Assembly: GCA_905147135.1 (NCBI GenBank)
Contig: LR990053.1
Span: forward strand, 8,320,501-8,384,500
Length of the DNA stretch: 64,000 bases
Source of the DNA: Blastobasis lacticolella
Taxonomy: Eukaryota; Arthropoda; Insecta; Lepidoptera; Blastobasidae
Direction: 5' to 3'
The notes beneath the pieces were generated by a model. It made no database searches. It was not told the origin of the DNA and saw only the letters and a list, made by a program, of their open reading frames with translations. Within the stretch, counting starts at the first letter, position 1. The number at the start of each line of letters is the position of its first letter. A program made the translations under genes and the position numbers. Of the stretch, positions 46,901-59,833 are shown in pieces.

Positions 46901-49900
46901 GAGGCGCTATAATGCTTTGTCTGCTCCTGAAGAGACCTCTAACATACTTCTTGAACGATTCCATGTCATAAGTGGTCCAAAAGAAACACTGTAGCTCATT
47001 TCACATCCGAATTAATGTACTTTCGATTTTTTTTTAAATATACGCAGATTTTACTCGTTGCATTCATAGTTAATTAAATAGTTAATCGCTGGCTGTTTCC
47101 TCTCGCAGATAAAAACATTTTCTTTTTGTTTTCATTATTACCAATTAAAGAAAATTAAGTCTGTATGTAAATGGGACTACCAATTTTAAAATATATTGTA
47201 GGTGTACAAGGTGTCCTTACGCTCTGGACAAAGCCGAATACTACTAATGGAGTAGAGTATTTAAAACAAAACTGAAAAGTATCATAACAATCAGTCCAGT
47301 ATTTTCTGAAAAATTAACCATTTTAAATTTATCACTCAGGAGGTAGCAGTTGCATAGTTTAGAACGAACCCTAAACATTAAAAACTCTTTTGAACTTTGC
47401 TTTCTAATGCAGAACACCACGCAAGATGATAGTTAGCCTAAATGAAATAAAAAAATTGTGTCCTAATTTGACAATTATTTGAAATGTGACATGACGTCAC
47501 TCGCTTTTCATGTGTCATATCATGAATGTCAATAATTAATTTATTTGTGTTGTTGTGATACAGTATGTTGTAATTGTTTACAATTTAATTTGTTTTTTTG
47601 TAAGCCGCCCGTTTTTTTTTGTATTTTATGATGCCACTGAGCAAGCGGCACCATAAAATAGATCTTAAACAGGGTTTTATTATTTGTCCAGAGGCTAAGG
47701 TCACCCTGTATATGAGTCGTATCCAGTGGGTACGACCGGTCTCATCTCCGTGCACATGTTCGCCCATGGTTTGCACATGGATTATTTATACGTTATAAAC
47801 AACCGATGGTTTAACATTGAATATCTCGAAAACTTCAGGGCGCAATGACACGTTGATGTGTGAAGCTTTCTAGATGTTAAGCGTTGCTTTGTTATGGTCT
47901 CACCCCTATGTACTTGTTCAATGGTTTCATCAGCATTCTACTTTGATATTAAATATCTCTAAAACTGAAGGGCGGGTGATTTACGAGTTGATACACAAAG
48001 CCTAACGGATGTCTAACATCAGCTTACATATAGCTGCTGCGACTGCGCATTCGAGGCTCGTTCGTGAGATCCCAGAAATCAGTTCCAAAGAGCTCTACAT
48101 CGCTTCTAGCGTTTGTCAGACAGGCTTTCTTTTAATTTTTGGCCCTGTCGTCAAGTTTGTTGCAGAAAAATTACAGAAAATAATTAAAAATCGATGTATT
48201 TATTTTGCAGATTCCTATTTTAGTCAGATTTACTGTCGCAATAATAAAAACAAGTATTAAAAGGACGACCTCGGTAGCAGTCTTAAATTTGATTTAAGTT
48301 TATTTGCGATCAACGATTTAGTATTTCTAAAGTAATCCCCGTTGCCGTATGCGTATAAAAAATATTTTTGATTTTTTCCGGTTTTTTTATATTAAGAGCT
48401 TTAGAATTACTGGCTTTTTTAAATAAACCAGTTGCCATATCGCAAATAAAATGGCTAATTATATTGCTCAACAACTTTTTTCAGGCAATTGATAAATTAG
48501 ATAATAGGACAGATTTATTTATATTTTATATTATTGATACTAGTTATTGATACTCAATACAATACATAATATAGTGTGTTATGGATATTTCTATATAATG
48601 CAAATTCTCAAATTACATTAGCCGCATTAACTTACGGGTAGGTACTGTAAAAACAGAGGCAAACCAGCCAGTAGGTAAACCTGGAAAAAGGCTGCAGCGT
48701 TTACTGTCATGCATTTTTAACCCCCGACGAAAACAGATGGGTGTTATACGTGTATACGTGTATCTGTCTGTGGCATCGTAGCTCCCGAACATATTGACCA
48801 ATTTGGATGCGGCTTTCTCTTTCTGAATGCCAGGTCAATCGTGATGGTGGTCACATGCCTGAAGCCATTAGCAACACCAGCCAGTGCGTTGCCCACCTCT
48901 CTCACTTTGCTCTGGCAGCAAAAAAGCAAATGCCCCTCTGCCAAAGCCACGGTTCCCACAACCCTCCCCCCCCCCCCCCCTCCCACGGAGAACTGACAAC
49001 CTTACTCACCGGCAAGAACACAATATTAATTTAAATCAGAAAATCAGGTTTTGCTTCAATCTTCACTAAAGAATGACCTACTGACGTTTATGAACTGATG
49101 ATGATGACAATGAATTATTTAGATTGGATAAAAAATTGAATACGATACTAACACTTTTGTACTGTTTTAGGTTTTATCTGTGTACTGTATTACACAACCG
49201 TCGATGCGTTGCATTAGTACTTTTTATCCCACTTATGCATACATTTTACCGTTCTCAGCAATGGAATACGAAATTTGAAAGCATCAAATGCTAACCTATC
49301 AGCAGACCTTGTTGATTTAGTAAAGAGACATCAGTATCTTCTCAGGTAACTATCAAGCCCTAGAGACTAATCGATGCCAAGAGATTAGCTTAAAGGGTAT
49401 TAATAGCACCGTGGGAATAGCGCTTACTTAGTAGGTGTAATATTGTCCTTTTTCCTCTAAGCTGTGAATGGTGAAGACCATAAACTTCGTTAAATCACTG
49501 TTCAATCGTCTTCATCCAGTGTTAAATCGCTGGAGTCGACATTATTTCAACAGTTTCCCCCCCGGCAGTTGGGACCGGGGTGTAGTGCTCATGTGCACTT
49601 AGGCTTAGACGAAGGCCTGTGCCTCCTAAGTGTTCCATTTTATTTTAATAAGTAATAAGACGGCAAAAAACGACGTCACGATCTCGCAAGTAATTATTTT
49701 ATTAAATACTAGACACGTTTAATCGGTACGGTGTCATTAAAATACGGTCTGACTTTGCTATGTAAACTTTCCTACCTATAAACATTATTTTGTTTGTATT
49801 TTTCAGACTGTCGGAGAATTTAGAACACATTTTCACTGCTACCAACTTGTACAACGTTATGTTGGGTTCCATAGATATTTGCGCTTTGGGCTTCAATATA

Positions 49901-50258
49901 ATTGTTAGTAGAGGTACCAAATATCTGTTACATCTGTAGGGTTCCTTGCCCTCGATTTGTTGATTGAATGTGTGATTAGACTGAGATAGTAATAAACTAG
50001 GTGGTATGGTGTCTGGAAGAGTGGAATAGCACCAACCCCTTACACTCGTAGATGTCGTACAAGGCGACTAATGTTTTCGAGGCAAAATATCTATAGTATC
50101 CCTAGGCCGGAAAATGGGCAGCAGCGTTTTTATTGTAACATTTATTACATTGCGATCTCAAACCCGCCTACCAAACGAAGAGATTATGGCAATAACATCC
50201 CGTTTCGTAGGAGAGGCCCTAAGTCCCGCAGTGGATTGTTATGGGCTGTAATGATGAG

Positions 50259-50545
50259 ATATACTAATGCCAACTGAAAATGTTGCGATGGATGTGCAGC
50301 GTTACGCAACTTGACCGAGTGCATAACGAGTACATTCGTGGTAGCATTGTCGGAAAAGATATTGCGAATAACATTGAGGAGATTCTACTATACCGGCCCC
50401 ATCCACGGAAAGCCAAAAGAGCGATGATGGAGATATTGACATCACTGAGTCGTATGTATAAGTGGAAGAGGAAGAATAAAAAAGAGGGCCCTTGCAGAAA
50501 TGGATTAAATAAAACAACAATCAGCTTAGGAATTTATTCTACCTC
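50259..50545 (+). mobile_element. RTE-type LINE C-terminal fragment, unit 2
   Basis: It is the copy of 16030-16295, with MLRWMCSVTQLDRVHNEYIR (50280 onwards) and a Lys-rich tail. A private continuation after 50500 replaces the unit 1 sequence. Confidence 0.68.
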
Positions 50546-51111
50546 GTAATTTAATTTTACTGCGTTATTAGTGATAAGCGAGCGTATAGCGCACCTGATG
50601 GCTTTAAGTTTCATTTGACAAAAATGTATCACTGCAAGTGCATTGTCACTGTGAGGACTGAGAGGAAAAGTCTAACTTATTACGCTGGCTACCTTATTCT
50701 TCGAACCTGAACACAACAATGCAAACATTATTACTTGACGGCAGATCGGATTGTTGTTATTATTTGCACAGGTTGTTATTATTTTTGCAGTTAGTTGTTA
50801 TAAAATCTTTCGCAAAAAATGTTGACAACCGCCTTCTAGCTGGATCATCTAAAATTATTGTAAATTCAAGTTAAATTAGCTTTCAACTATGGCGCAATAT
50901 CCTTTCATTTTGCGGGATCAAAAGTACTTTTATTCGCTTGGGACTGTGTAGATTCTCGAGATAACGCTCATCTATTAGCTTGTACGGTTAATATAACATT
51001 TCTTTTCAGACGGCTGATTGGACTACTCTCCCTGGATACGTACTATTTATTCTATCAGAATTGGTACAAATATTTGTAATAAGCGTTTTTGGAGAAAATA
51101 TTTTAAGACTG

Positions 51112-51995
51112 GTAAGATAATTTGGTGGGCTCTAAGAGCAAAGTCTGTGCCCGAAGCATACAGGACATGTACTGAGCCTCACTTGTTTTGCATTGTGCTC
51201 AATGCCCTCTCAGCGGAAATTCGGGACATGCCTGCCTGGCTTATTGACACTGTACTTGTATTGTAAGCATAGGCAGGACCTTGAAACCAGGGTAAGTACG
51301 TGGAATGACGTGCTAGAAAACGGTGGTTTGAAGCTGAATGTCGCCAAATCAGAGTAAATGGCCAGCTGCGGATCCCGACACCATTCGTTTAGGTAACGAA
51401 ACTGTTAATAGAACAGATGAATCTAAATACGAGTCTGGGGATATCGGCCCCGATGTCAAGTCCCGAATTGCTTGGGCCAAGTGGCGGGAACTCACGGCAG
51501 TCATCTGTGACCCTAAAATCCCTGTCAAGTTTAAAGGGCTTACATAATAGAGTATAATTAGACCTGTTATACTCTATGGCTGCGAGACATGGCCAGCGCT
51601 GACAAAACACTTTCGCGAACTTCACGCCACCGAAATGAAAATGCTGCGCTGGATGTGTGGAGTTACACGGCTGGATCGAGTACGTAATGAATACATCCGT
51701 GGCAGTCTTGGCTTGAGGGATATCGCGGACAAGATTGAAGAGGCTCGCCTGCGCTGGTTTGGTCACGTATTGCGTAAGCCTCAGAGATATGTGGGAAATA
51801 GGTGCCTGAACCTGCCGGTATCAGGAAAGAGACCCCGTGGGCGACCCAAGAAGCGATGGATTGACATCGCTGAGTTGAATGCGAGAGCCAACGGCTTACG
51901 ACGCGAGGATGCCGAAGACCGGGCTAAGTGGAGAAGAACTTGTAGGAAAGCGGACCCTGGCAGAAGCCGGGATAAGCGCTAGGACGATGATGATG
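51112..51995 (+). mobile_element. RTE-clade LINE insertion, unit 2 copy
   Basis: It is the same insertion as 16596-17633, with internal deletions (the VGVHQGS block is missing). The C-terminal 115 codons (51635-51982) are open and read MLRWMCGVTRLDRVRNEYIR, then GRPKKRWIDIAELNARANG and RTCRKADPGRSRDKR. The tail is ACGATGATGATG. The target duplication AAGACTGGTAA / TAGACAGCTAA has decayed. Confidence 0.8.
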
Positions 51996-53234
51996 TTTTT
52001 AGACAGCTAAAGTAAAGTGCTGAAAAACATATCAGTTCTCTTTAGGTACTGTCTAGCTAGGATATAGGTATGATTGTGAAGTTCACTTCGCAGAGGACAA
52101 ACACAGTGACGGCCCACACTGCTAGATTTGAGTATTCACCTATAGTGATTACAATGGTTACTCTGAACTGAAAACATGGATTTCTTAAAATCTTACATGC
52201 TAGCGCAGTTTTTATATCAGAGTTTAAATGTACTTATAATCAAAAAAGATCTTGCAAAATATCGTTGTCCAATATGTAAATTGACATTAAGTATTGCACA
52301 ACACACGAATTTCTGATTTTCAATACAGTTCCGTAGTAAACCCTACGGAATCCCTTATAGTTTCGTTCGACTTGTCCGTCTGTCTATCTATTAGTAAACT
52401 ATTAGTATTATTAATACATATCCTAATCATGCCGACAAAGTAGTAAAAAAATCTTTTAAAAGTACCCTGTTTGGGTTAATGGGTACCTCCTCTATACATA
52501 AAGCTGGGTGAGAAATTTATTCGCGTATAGTCTACTTTATGAGATGTTGTTGGATAGGGCGGATTAAGTTTTCTGTTTATGATATATTTAGCTTGTTATA
52601 AATACGCCCCCCTCTAACAAACTGTAAAATTTGAGTATGTGTTAAGTATTCAACACAAGACTACTTAATAATGAAGTTAAAAAATAAATTATCTCAGCCA
52701 AGTGGACTCTCCTAAAGTTAACAAGTTGGCCACCTTTTGAAATAAACTACAATCGAGTTCTCACATTGATAAATTTTATAAATTGGCGAAAATGCTAAGT
52801 TTTGCAGCATATGCTGTAAAGAAGGAACGAGGTATTTCTAATGAGGCTATAGCAAGATTAATTTGACCTTTAATTAATTTAATTATGACCTTTGGTATAA
52901 TGCTGCTCATTGAAATAATATATTTGTACTGCAGAAAAGACAATTATATATCTATGTTCATAATAATATACACTTATTTAAGAAGAATAGTGATATTCAT
53001 AATGTTAATACCTGAAATAAAGATAAGCTTATTGCTGGTGATTGTTATCTAACAAAAGTCCACAAATAATTTATGGGTCAATATGTACCTACCTAATCTA
53101 TCATAATAAGGTTCCAACTGATATTTAGAATTTACCATTGAATCAATTTAAAGTCACTATAAAAAACAAATTAAGTCAAAAATGTTAATATAGTTTATCT
53201 GAATATGTAAATGACAAAAGTCCATGGGACTGAC

Positions 53235-53610
53235 CTGCTGTTCTATACAGGTATTTTTTTACTTCTAAGTTAAAATGTAGGAAAAGCAATGTATTAGTAC
53301 ATAAGACATTAAAAAAAAAGATTTAGCGTAGATTCTGTGGGTTTCTTGCCGTTTCTTTCCCCCACGGAAAACCTCTTAGGAAGCGGCGGTAACTTTCCTA
53401 CCCCTCCCACACACGGTGTGTCCGATTTCAAGCACAGTCTGACTTTGCCTGGCATTGTCGGCCGCTGCCTAGCTCTGTCTGATATTGTCGGGCACGTTCC
53501 GGCCCAGGTCGGTATGGGGCGGGTGTGCTTCGGCCCTGGCACGGCCAACGTGTTTCTTTCCTTCTTTCGTACCCTCTCCTGTTTGAAGATTAAAAGATAT
53601 ATTTAATTTC
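53235..53610 (-). repeat. Interspersed repeat, inverted copy, unit 2
   Basis: It matches 18770-19170 in the same position relative to the receptor and lipase. Confidence 0.55.
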
Positions 53611-54332
53611 CTAATCAATAAAGGAATTTGAAAGAATTTGACATGTTTTGAATCAATTTAAGTTTAATAAAAAGGGAAATAGAATACGGTATAACGTTGC
53701 TCATGTCATGGCATGTTATGCGATATTCTCTTTACTTTTTGGTTTTGGTGGGGACCTTTAGTTGATAGGTAATACTTATGGGTACTGTTGGGTAGGATTT
53801 TCCTCTATGAGGATATCCGTTTATCGGCGTATTTATATATACTATTATGATATATCCTATGAGGAGGAGAGGGAGCCGTAGGTGCGATTTGGCTGTCACA
53901 CTCAAAATGCTATGTGGTTTCAGGCGACGAACGCGCACCATTCCTCCTTGGGCGTCGTAGGAGGCGACTTATATAGTTAACTTAATCTTATCATAGTATA
54001 AAACTAAGGCTTTCGCCCGAATCTCGCACGACTGTCTAACAATAAGACTCTTTCCTGTTTACAAAAGCATAAAAGGTAACCGGGATAACCGATTCGCTTC
54101 GTGTCGTTGTTGACGGTCACCCCTCCGACCTAATGGCAATCAATGCCGGTGTATCTCAAGGGTCGATCTTCGGCGACACTTTACTTCACGGTTTTTAGGT
54201 ACAGTTGACGTGCACGTGATTAATACAGGGCAAGTGTACTGCTGAATGATCTGTGGTGCAAGCTCATCATTCAGTCCTTGCCATTACTTTGCTATTATAT
54301 TTAGTAGGTATTTACCGATATGTATATTTTAT

Positions 54333-54944
54333 TATATTAGACGGGACTTGGACGCGACGTACCTTTATGATTTGTTTTCCCGACGTTTCGGTAGGGTTAC
54401 ACCCACCGTGGTCACGAGACGACTGCCGTGGGAGGTGACAGCTGCGGTGATGTGCTGGTAGACTCCTACCCTCACATAAAATTGTCAATTTGTTGTTGAT
54501 TCGGAACTGCACGACACACAACACTCACGATATACACGGATGCGTCCGACGATAACTCTTGTGTCTTACGGTTATTTATTTTGCACACCACTGGATTCCA
54601 CGACGCCGAAAGCTTATATCCATCTTCCCGATTGAAAGTTTTGTACTTTTTAATTTCAAACGCTTCCCGAATCACACGTGGATAATATTGCCGGTCAGTG
54701 GAGAGGACATTAGGCGCATGCAGTTCTATCCAGTGGTTTGGGCCTGAGTTGAGCAGGTGGTCTGCTATGGCAGATTTATTCGTCTGGTGGTTTTTAACTG
54801 CAGCTATATGCTCTTTGACCCTTTCGGCAATCGAACGTTTAGTTTGGCCAATGTATGAGCTTCCACAGCTACAGTCAATTTTATAGACACCTGGCGTCTA
54901 GAGCGGCGTGTAAAGAACGCGAGTTTAGTTTGAAACAAATGAAA
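54333..54944 (-). mobile_element. Penelope-like element fragment with GIY-YIG endonuclease
   Basis: On the minus strand TPGVYKIDCSCGSSYIGQTK gives the GVY...YIG signature of the GIY-YIG nuclease. It is followed by RSIAERVKEHIAAVKNH, SAIADHLLNSGPNHWIEL, VIREAFEIKKYKTFNREDG and KLSASWNPVV, in the order found at the C-terminus of Penelope-like elements. A CCCGACGTTTCGGTAGGGTT stretch at the 3' end (left) is also typical. Unit 1 has the empty site (GATATGTAAATTTTATGC at about 19782), and ATTTTAT is duplicated at the borders. It is 5'-truncated and lies in the last receptor intron. Confidence 0.85.
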
Positions 54945-55480
54945 ATTTTATGCTTTATAACTTTATTTACCGTTTTCTACAACAGGCATAAGTGGAAGGG
55001 GTTGGTGTTAAATGTGGTTATTGGTAATACTGGGTAGCAGGCAATTCGATATATTATTTAAAATAGGTTTTACCAGTTATTGATTGCAACTAATGAAGTA
55101 CAGCAGGGGTAGTAGTAAATGAAAGAGCCCTAATTAAATTACGTGATGCTTGTTGTGTCACATGACTGACTCTGAATTTATCTGGCTTATATTCTCCGTA
55201 CGTTGCGGTAAATCATAGGATATTATTTGCCGCCTAGGTAGATGTAACACCGCCTTATGTATTCATCACAAGCAACAATATCGACGTTGGTGTTCTCCGG
55301 TTTGAAGACTAAGGCGACAGCGAAATTACAGTCTAGTTACTCACAGTGACAAACCCCCAGTGATTCTGGGAGATATGAGTAGGTAAAAATTAATTAACAT
55401 ACAAAATATAATTTAAAGTGATCAGTATGCATTTATTTAGTTCGGTATATCATGGTTTATGACAAAGTCTATAAATAAAA

Positions 55481-58022
55481 TTAATAGGGATATCTGCGGT
55501 TGGTGGAGAGTCGGTACATTCCGGATCTGTAAAAAACAAATATAAGTTAAAAATATGCAAGTTAACATTTAATGATATATTATTTTTTAGACTGTTTTAC
55601 TCGCTTGAACATGAAAATCACTCCTCTACATTACTAGATGGTGATTCCATAATTTCCAAGCTTTGCAACTGTAGTTGTAGATCAACACCTCTGGGTTTGT
55701 CGAATTAATCTTACTACCAATAAGATTTTAATTTGAAAAGTAAACGTATTAATTAACTTGTATGGGCACACAATCAGAAACTTACCCAGTCTTCCTTAAA
55801 TTATCGTTGCCCAAAGGTAGTGATGCGCCGGTGCAGGTGTTCCAAGTGATCTGCAAGGAGGTAGTGCATCGCCTGCCTATCAGATGGTTGTTGGTAACGG
55901 AAGAGGCGAAGAGTTCCCAGGCGCGGTTGTGGTTGCAAAGGCTGGCCAGGCAGCCGGGCTGCGAGTTGCCGCCGTTGGGGTAGAAGTCGACATTGGCGAC
56001 GTTGGAGCCGATGCCGAGACCGCCTAACCCGCCGTCGGTGTGGATGGCCTCTACGTACACTCCGTCAGCGGCGCGCAATCGGGCGGTGTTGTAGTTCCAC
56101 AGGGGACCAGCCGGGTCGAGACCTATCGAGATTTTTTTATCATAAGTAAATATATACAAACAATCAAATTCTCACAAAATTGTTGGAAAGAAAAAACCGG
56201 AAAAGTATCGTGAGTTACATACCAGTGACACGAGCTGCCCTGCCGTTGAGTGTTCTACCAGCGTTGCCGACAACGTGAGCTCCCAAACTGAAGCCAACCA
56301 GGTGCATCTGATCGAAGGACTGGCCGGTTTGTTGGTTGAGGAACTGCAGGAACCGGCCGACGCCTTGGCCGATGGCGGGGACTCCACGCGCTGCGGTGGC
56401 GTAGTCGCGGGCAGCGAGCGCTCTCCAGCACACCGTGATCACGTTCACATCGCTCTTGTTCAGGTAAGCTGTAAATATTAATCATGTTATTAATAATAAT
56501 GTCACCAATTATATATTCAACAATATCTATTACAATCAAATTACTTACCGCGACGAACGGTAGGGTTGGGGTCGGTGTAACGGCTGCTGAGCCATCCGTG
56601 GACGATAACAACGGTGGGAACGTTAGGGTTGAAGTTGGAGTTCCTGATGGAGTTGGCGTTGTTCAGGGTCAGCGTCTGGCTGAGCACGGAGTTACGCCTG
56701 TGAAAAAAGAACACGACAATTGAATATAACTCAGATTATACTTCGCCCATAACGACTCAGTATCATCATCATCTAGGCGTCAATATCCCGGTTGAGTACT
56801 CGCGCGGCCTTAGGGACCGCCATAATCCAGGATTGACAAATTAGATTAATTAGAATATGGTAGTGGTATCATGGCTCTGTTTTTTTTATATTATATAGTA
56901 ACGTTGACAAATTAGTTTTTATTCGATTTTGAACACGTAATTATGCCTATAGATATTGAATTAAAAGCCTATACACATCTCATTGCGAGATACAAACCTT
57001 CACTGCGATTGCTTCAAGCATAATAGGTTTACAGTTATGTAAAACATTATATTTGGCTTTCTCATGCTTAGTTTGAAAAATGTTTTTAACATACCTTGTG
57101 AAGAGCAGGTAAACGTTGTTATTAGGATTCCTTTCGACCTCAGCAACCGCTTCCATATCAGGCTCGGCCATCAGGTCCACGGTGTGCATTTTGCCTTCCC
57201 CATCGGGCATCTGGATGTAGCGAGGGTACCTATCCTCGACTAATATTTCGGGAGTTTCACCTTCAACCACTTCTGGCGCCTCATACTGAGGAACCTCTTC
57301 TGGCACCTCATACTGAGGCACCTCGTCAGGCACAACAGCGCCGTAAGCTATATGAAGTAAAAAACATTGAATCAGTTATATTTTATGAGAAACAGTGAAA
57401 AGTTGTTTGTGCTTAAGAAAATTTAGATAAATAAATATTTTCACTTGTCATAGAATCTATACATGATTGATGATGACGTACATGATTTCTGCGGTTTATG
57501 CAATTCTCAAATGTTTTATTCATATTTGGTTTGAATGACAGAATAATGTCAGCAAAGGCAAACGCAAAGCAAACAATGCGCATTCAATTAAAATATTGTT
57601 ATTATCCGACAGAACATCCTGCATTTCATAGTTGGGATCACGGATATTTCATAGAGAATCGCACCCCTGGTAACTACGCGTCGCATCGTGTGCGCGTCAA
57701 TAATTTTCTGCCCGGTTGCTATGCGGACATGACGCGTGGTTTGCAAGCGGCGGCGATGTAAAAATTCGCCCTTACAAGACTTGCGAATACAAAATATGTA
57801 AGAACATACCTAAGAAGGCATCGTTATATGAAACGAACATATTCTTTGGTTTTAGAATAATTTAGAAAGCGATTTCTTTTATTCAGTTATTACACATAAA
57901 CAAAACAAAACAGACAAACATAACTTAACAAATCTTTAAAAAATAAACAATTTGTATTTAGAAATCGAAGAGTGTTTATTACCTGCGGTGGCAAGCAGAA
58001 CGAAAAGGGCAACTGACTTCAT
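55481..58022 (-). CDS. Secreted neutral (pancreatic-type) lipase, copy 2
   Basis: Six exons are at 58022-57983, 57347-57095, 56697-56549, 56468-56223, 56122-55786 and 55526-55481. The frame is intact over about 356 residues. All splice sites and the triad (GFSLGAH, GLDPAGP, CNHNRAW) are kept. Differences from copy 1 are few: VPEEVPQYE for VPEEVLQYE in the acidic N-terminal repeat and SVTNNHLIG for SVTNSHLIG near the C-terminus, plus mostly silent changes. Introns are also nearly identical, so the duplication is young or homogenised by gene conversion. Promoter TATA and poly(A) signal are present, and both copies are probably expressed. Confidence 0.93.
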
Positions 58023-58954
58023 TTTAGACTGAATACAGCTAATCGTGATGCCCCCAGCGGACTTTTATATTTATATAATTTTTCAATCGTTGCAATGCAA
58101 TTAATAAGATTATAAGATAAGGTGATGTTAATGATAATGTATTTGTTTTTGTGTAGATACTTGATAAATAAATACCTACGGATATAATCAAAATCATAGT
58201 AACACACAATAAACATAGTGGAATAGTACCAATCAGTTACTGAACTTTAGACGTAATAATCTCCATGAAGGTTGATAATCACGCATGTGCCAAATGGTTT
58301 ATATTTTAGGTATGTGGCAAATAATTAAATGGTATTTATTATAAAGAATAAGCGATCATTGTGGTGCTGACATATAGATTCTTAAAAGCAAAACATTAAT
58401 TTTCAAAATTAACTTTTGCAAATCAATGAATGACTTGAATGAGCAGCGAACTCGGAATTTTTAGAGTTTTAGATCTGTAACAATTTGTGAATGTGAATGA
58501 TAAGAAAAGTAACTGTAACCAATTTATGAGCGAGCTCAAAACTTTTGTCATTTTAGTTGGAGTTTTCCAACGTTTTTCTGTCGATTAAGTTATTTATTTA
58601 TTATACAGTTTTACAGCAATCACATTTGGTTACAATAATCTGGGGCCCTATCATTTAACTGCTCGTCTTGAAAGGAACGGTTTTCAATTTTGATTTTCAG
58701 CATGAAAAATTCGAAATCTTTCTCAAAAAAATTCAAAATTCAAAATTTATTTATTGATTAGGACATTAAATATCTCTTTCAATCGTCAAAAAGGAGGGGG
58801 GTAGGAAAGTAGGAAGGAAGCACACAGCGACACGCTGGCCGCCCCATGGCAGCAGCAAACTTACCCCACGCCAGTCACGACCGGATCGTGCCCGGCAATG
58901 CCAGGCAAAACCGGACCGCGCTCAATATATTATATAAATATTTTTATAAATACA

Positions 58955-59015
58955 AACCCTACCACTATCCTACCCCTACCCTATCACTATCTTACCCCTA
59001 CCCTACCACTACCCA
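58955..59015. repeat. Minisatellite, short allele in unit 3
   Basis: CCTACCACTATCCTACCCC units, about 60 bases, correspond to 1899-2044. Confidence 0.7.
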
Positions 59016-59833
59016 ACCGCAGGAAGAAGTCACTATGTGTGGGAAAGGAAGGAAATTTAACGCCGCATCCAAGGTGGCTCTCCGTGGGGGAAAGAAACGG
59101 CAAGAAAACCACAGAGCTTACGTTAATTCATTTTTTTTTTAAACATTTTTTATGTACTAATACATTATTTGTCCTATATACTATCTTAAAAGTAAATACC
59201 TGTACAGAACAGCAGCATTGATCGAGGTAAGCACCGTCAGCGTCTCAGTAAGGAACAGTAGCTACGGCTTTTTAGTCCCGAGATAGTGGTGGACTTAATC
59301 GAGGTTTGAGTGCAGGCCTCAGATGTGCGAAGGTGCGCTGCCGCTGTGATACCATTCTTCTATTTTTCTGCTTCATAGTTTTTTTTTTAATGAAGTAAAT
59401 AGGGTGGTGTAGGAGAATTGTAGTTGGGCGAGGTAACGCTAAAATGCTCACCATTCTCGTACGGGCCTGAAGCTAAAACTACGGGAACACCCGAACCCCT
59501 CAGATTGGCTCTCTGGCTCTCCCATCTGGTCCCCAGCCGCCAGGTAGAGCAGGTAGAGCAATCTGGGATATTTCGTGAGGTGGCGAGGGCCTCGTCAGGG
59601 AGGAATCAGAGTCTTTCACTGGTGGCTAACCAGCTACATGGGCCCTCAATTTCCTAGGGTCGACCAGTGGCGGCACCATACTTCGGATTCCGCTGCCCTC
59701 CGTAGCCAGGCAAGTCGGCTACGCAGAGCGACCATAACTGTCCAGATCCATCCTTATAGAGGGCTACTCCAGGAATCGCACCGAAACACGGCTGAGCTCC
59801 TTGACGACGCGTTAGTCTCCTCTCTTTAGTTTA

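Larger units (their letters stand above)
39588..55040 (+). pseudogene. Odorant receptor (7tm_6) pseudogene, unit 2 second copy
   Basis: Exons are 39588-39693 (N-terminus), 46349-46804 (LALQVLEEILFFISRIS, LELTALAPCIGIGIL, DVWPTWLLVYTHSVACG then GTAAGT), 49259-49345 (DLVKRHQYLLR), 49807-49913 (LSENLEHIFTATNLYNVML, ICALGFNIIVS), 51010-51111 (LSELVQIFVISVFGENILR) and 54986-55040 (HKWKGLVLNVVIGNTG). The middle exons are better preserved than in unit 1: no TAG in the first exon and no 28-base deletion. It is nonetheless dead. The foldback element splits exon 1, an RTE copy follows the 51010 exon, and the last exon has TAG for TGG and has lost its GT donor. The family is insect odorant receptor; the subfamily is unknown. 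Confidence 0.82.
25128..58344. repeat. Segmental duplication unit 2 (composite, about 33 kb)
   Basis: It is collinear with unit 1 from its first base. It is about 8 kb longer because the middle part (unit 1 coordinates about 6065-11265) is present twice, at about 32100-38202 and 38212-46345, and because it received a Harbinger element, a solo LTR and a Penelope fragment. It ends just upstream of the lipase, where the sequence passes at about 58345 directly into the equivalent of base 130 of unit 1. Confidence 0.88.
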
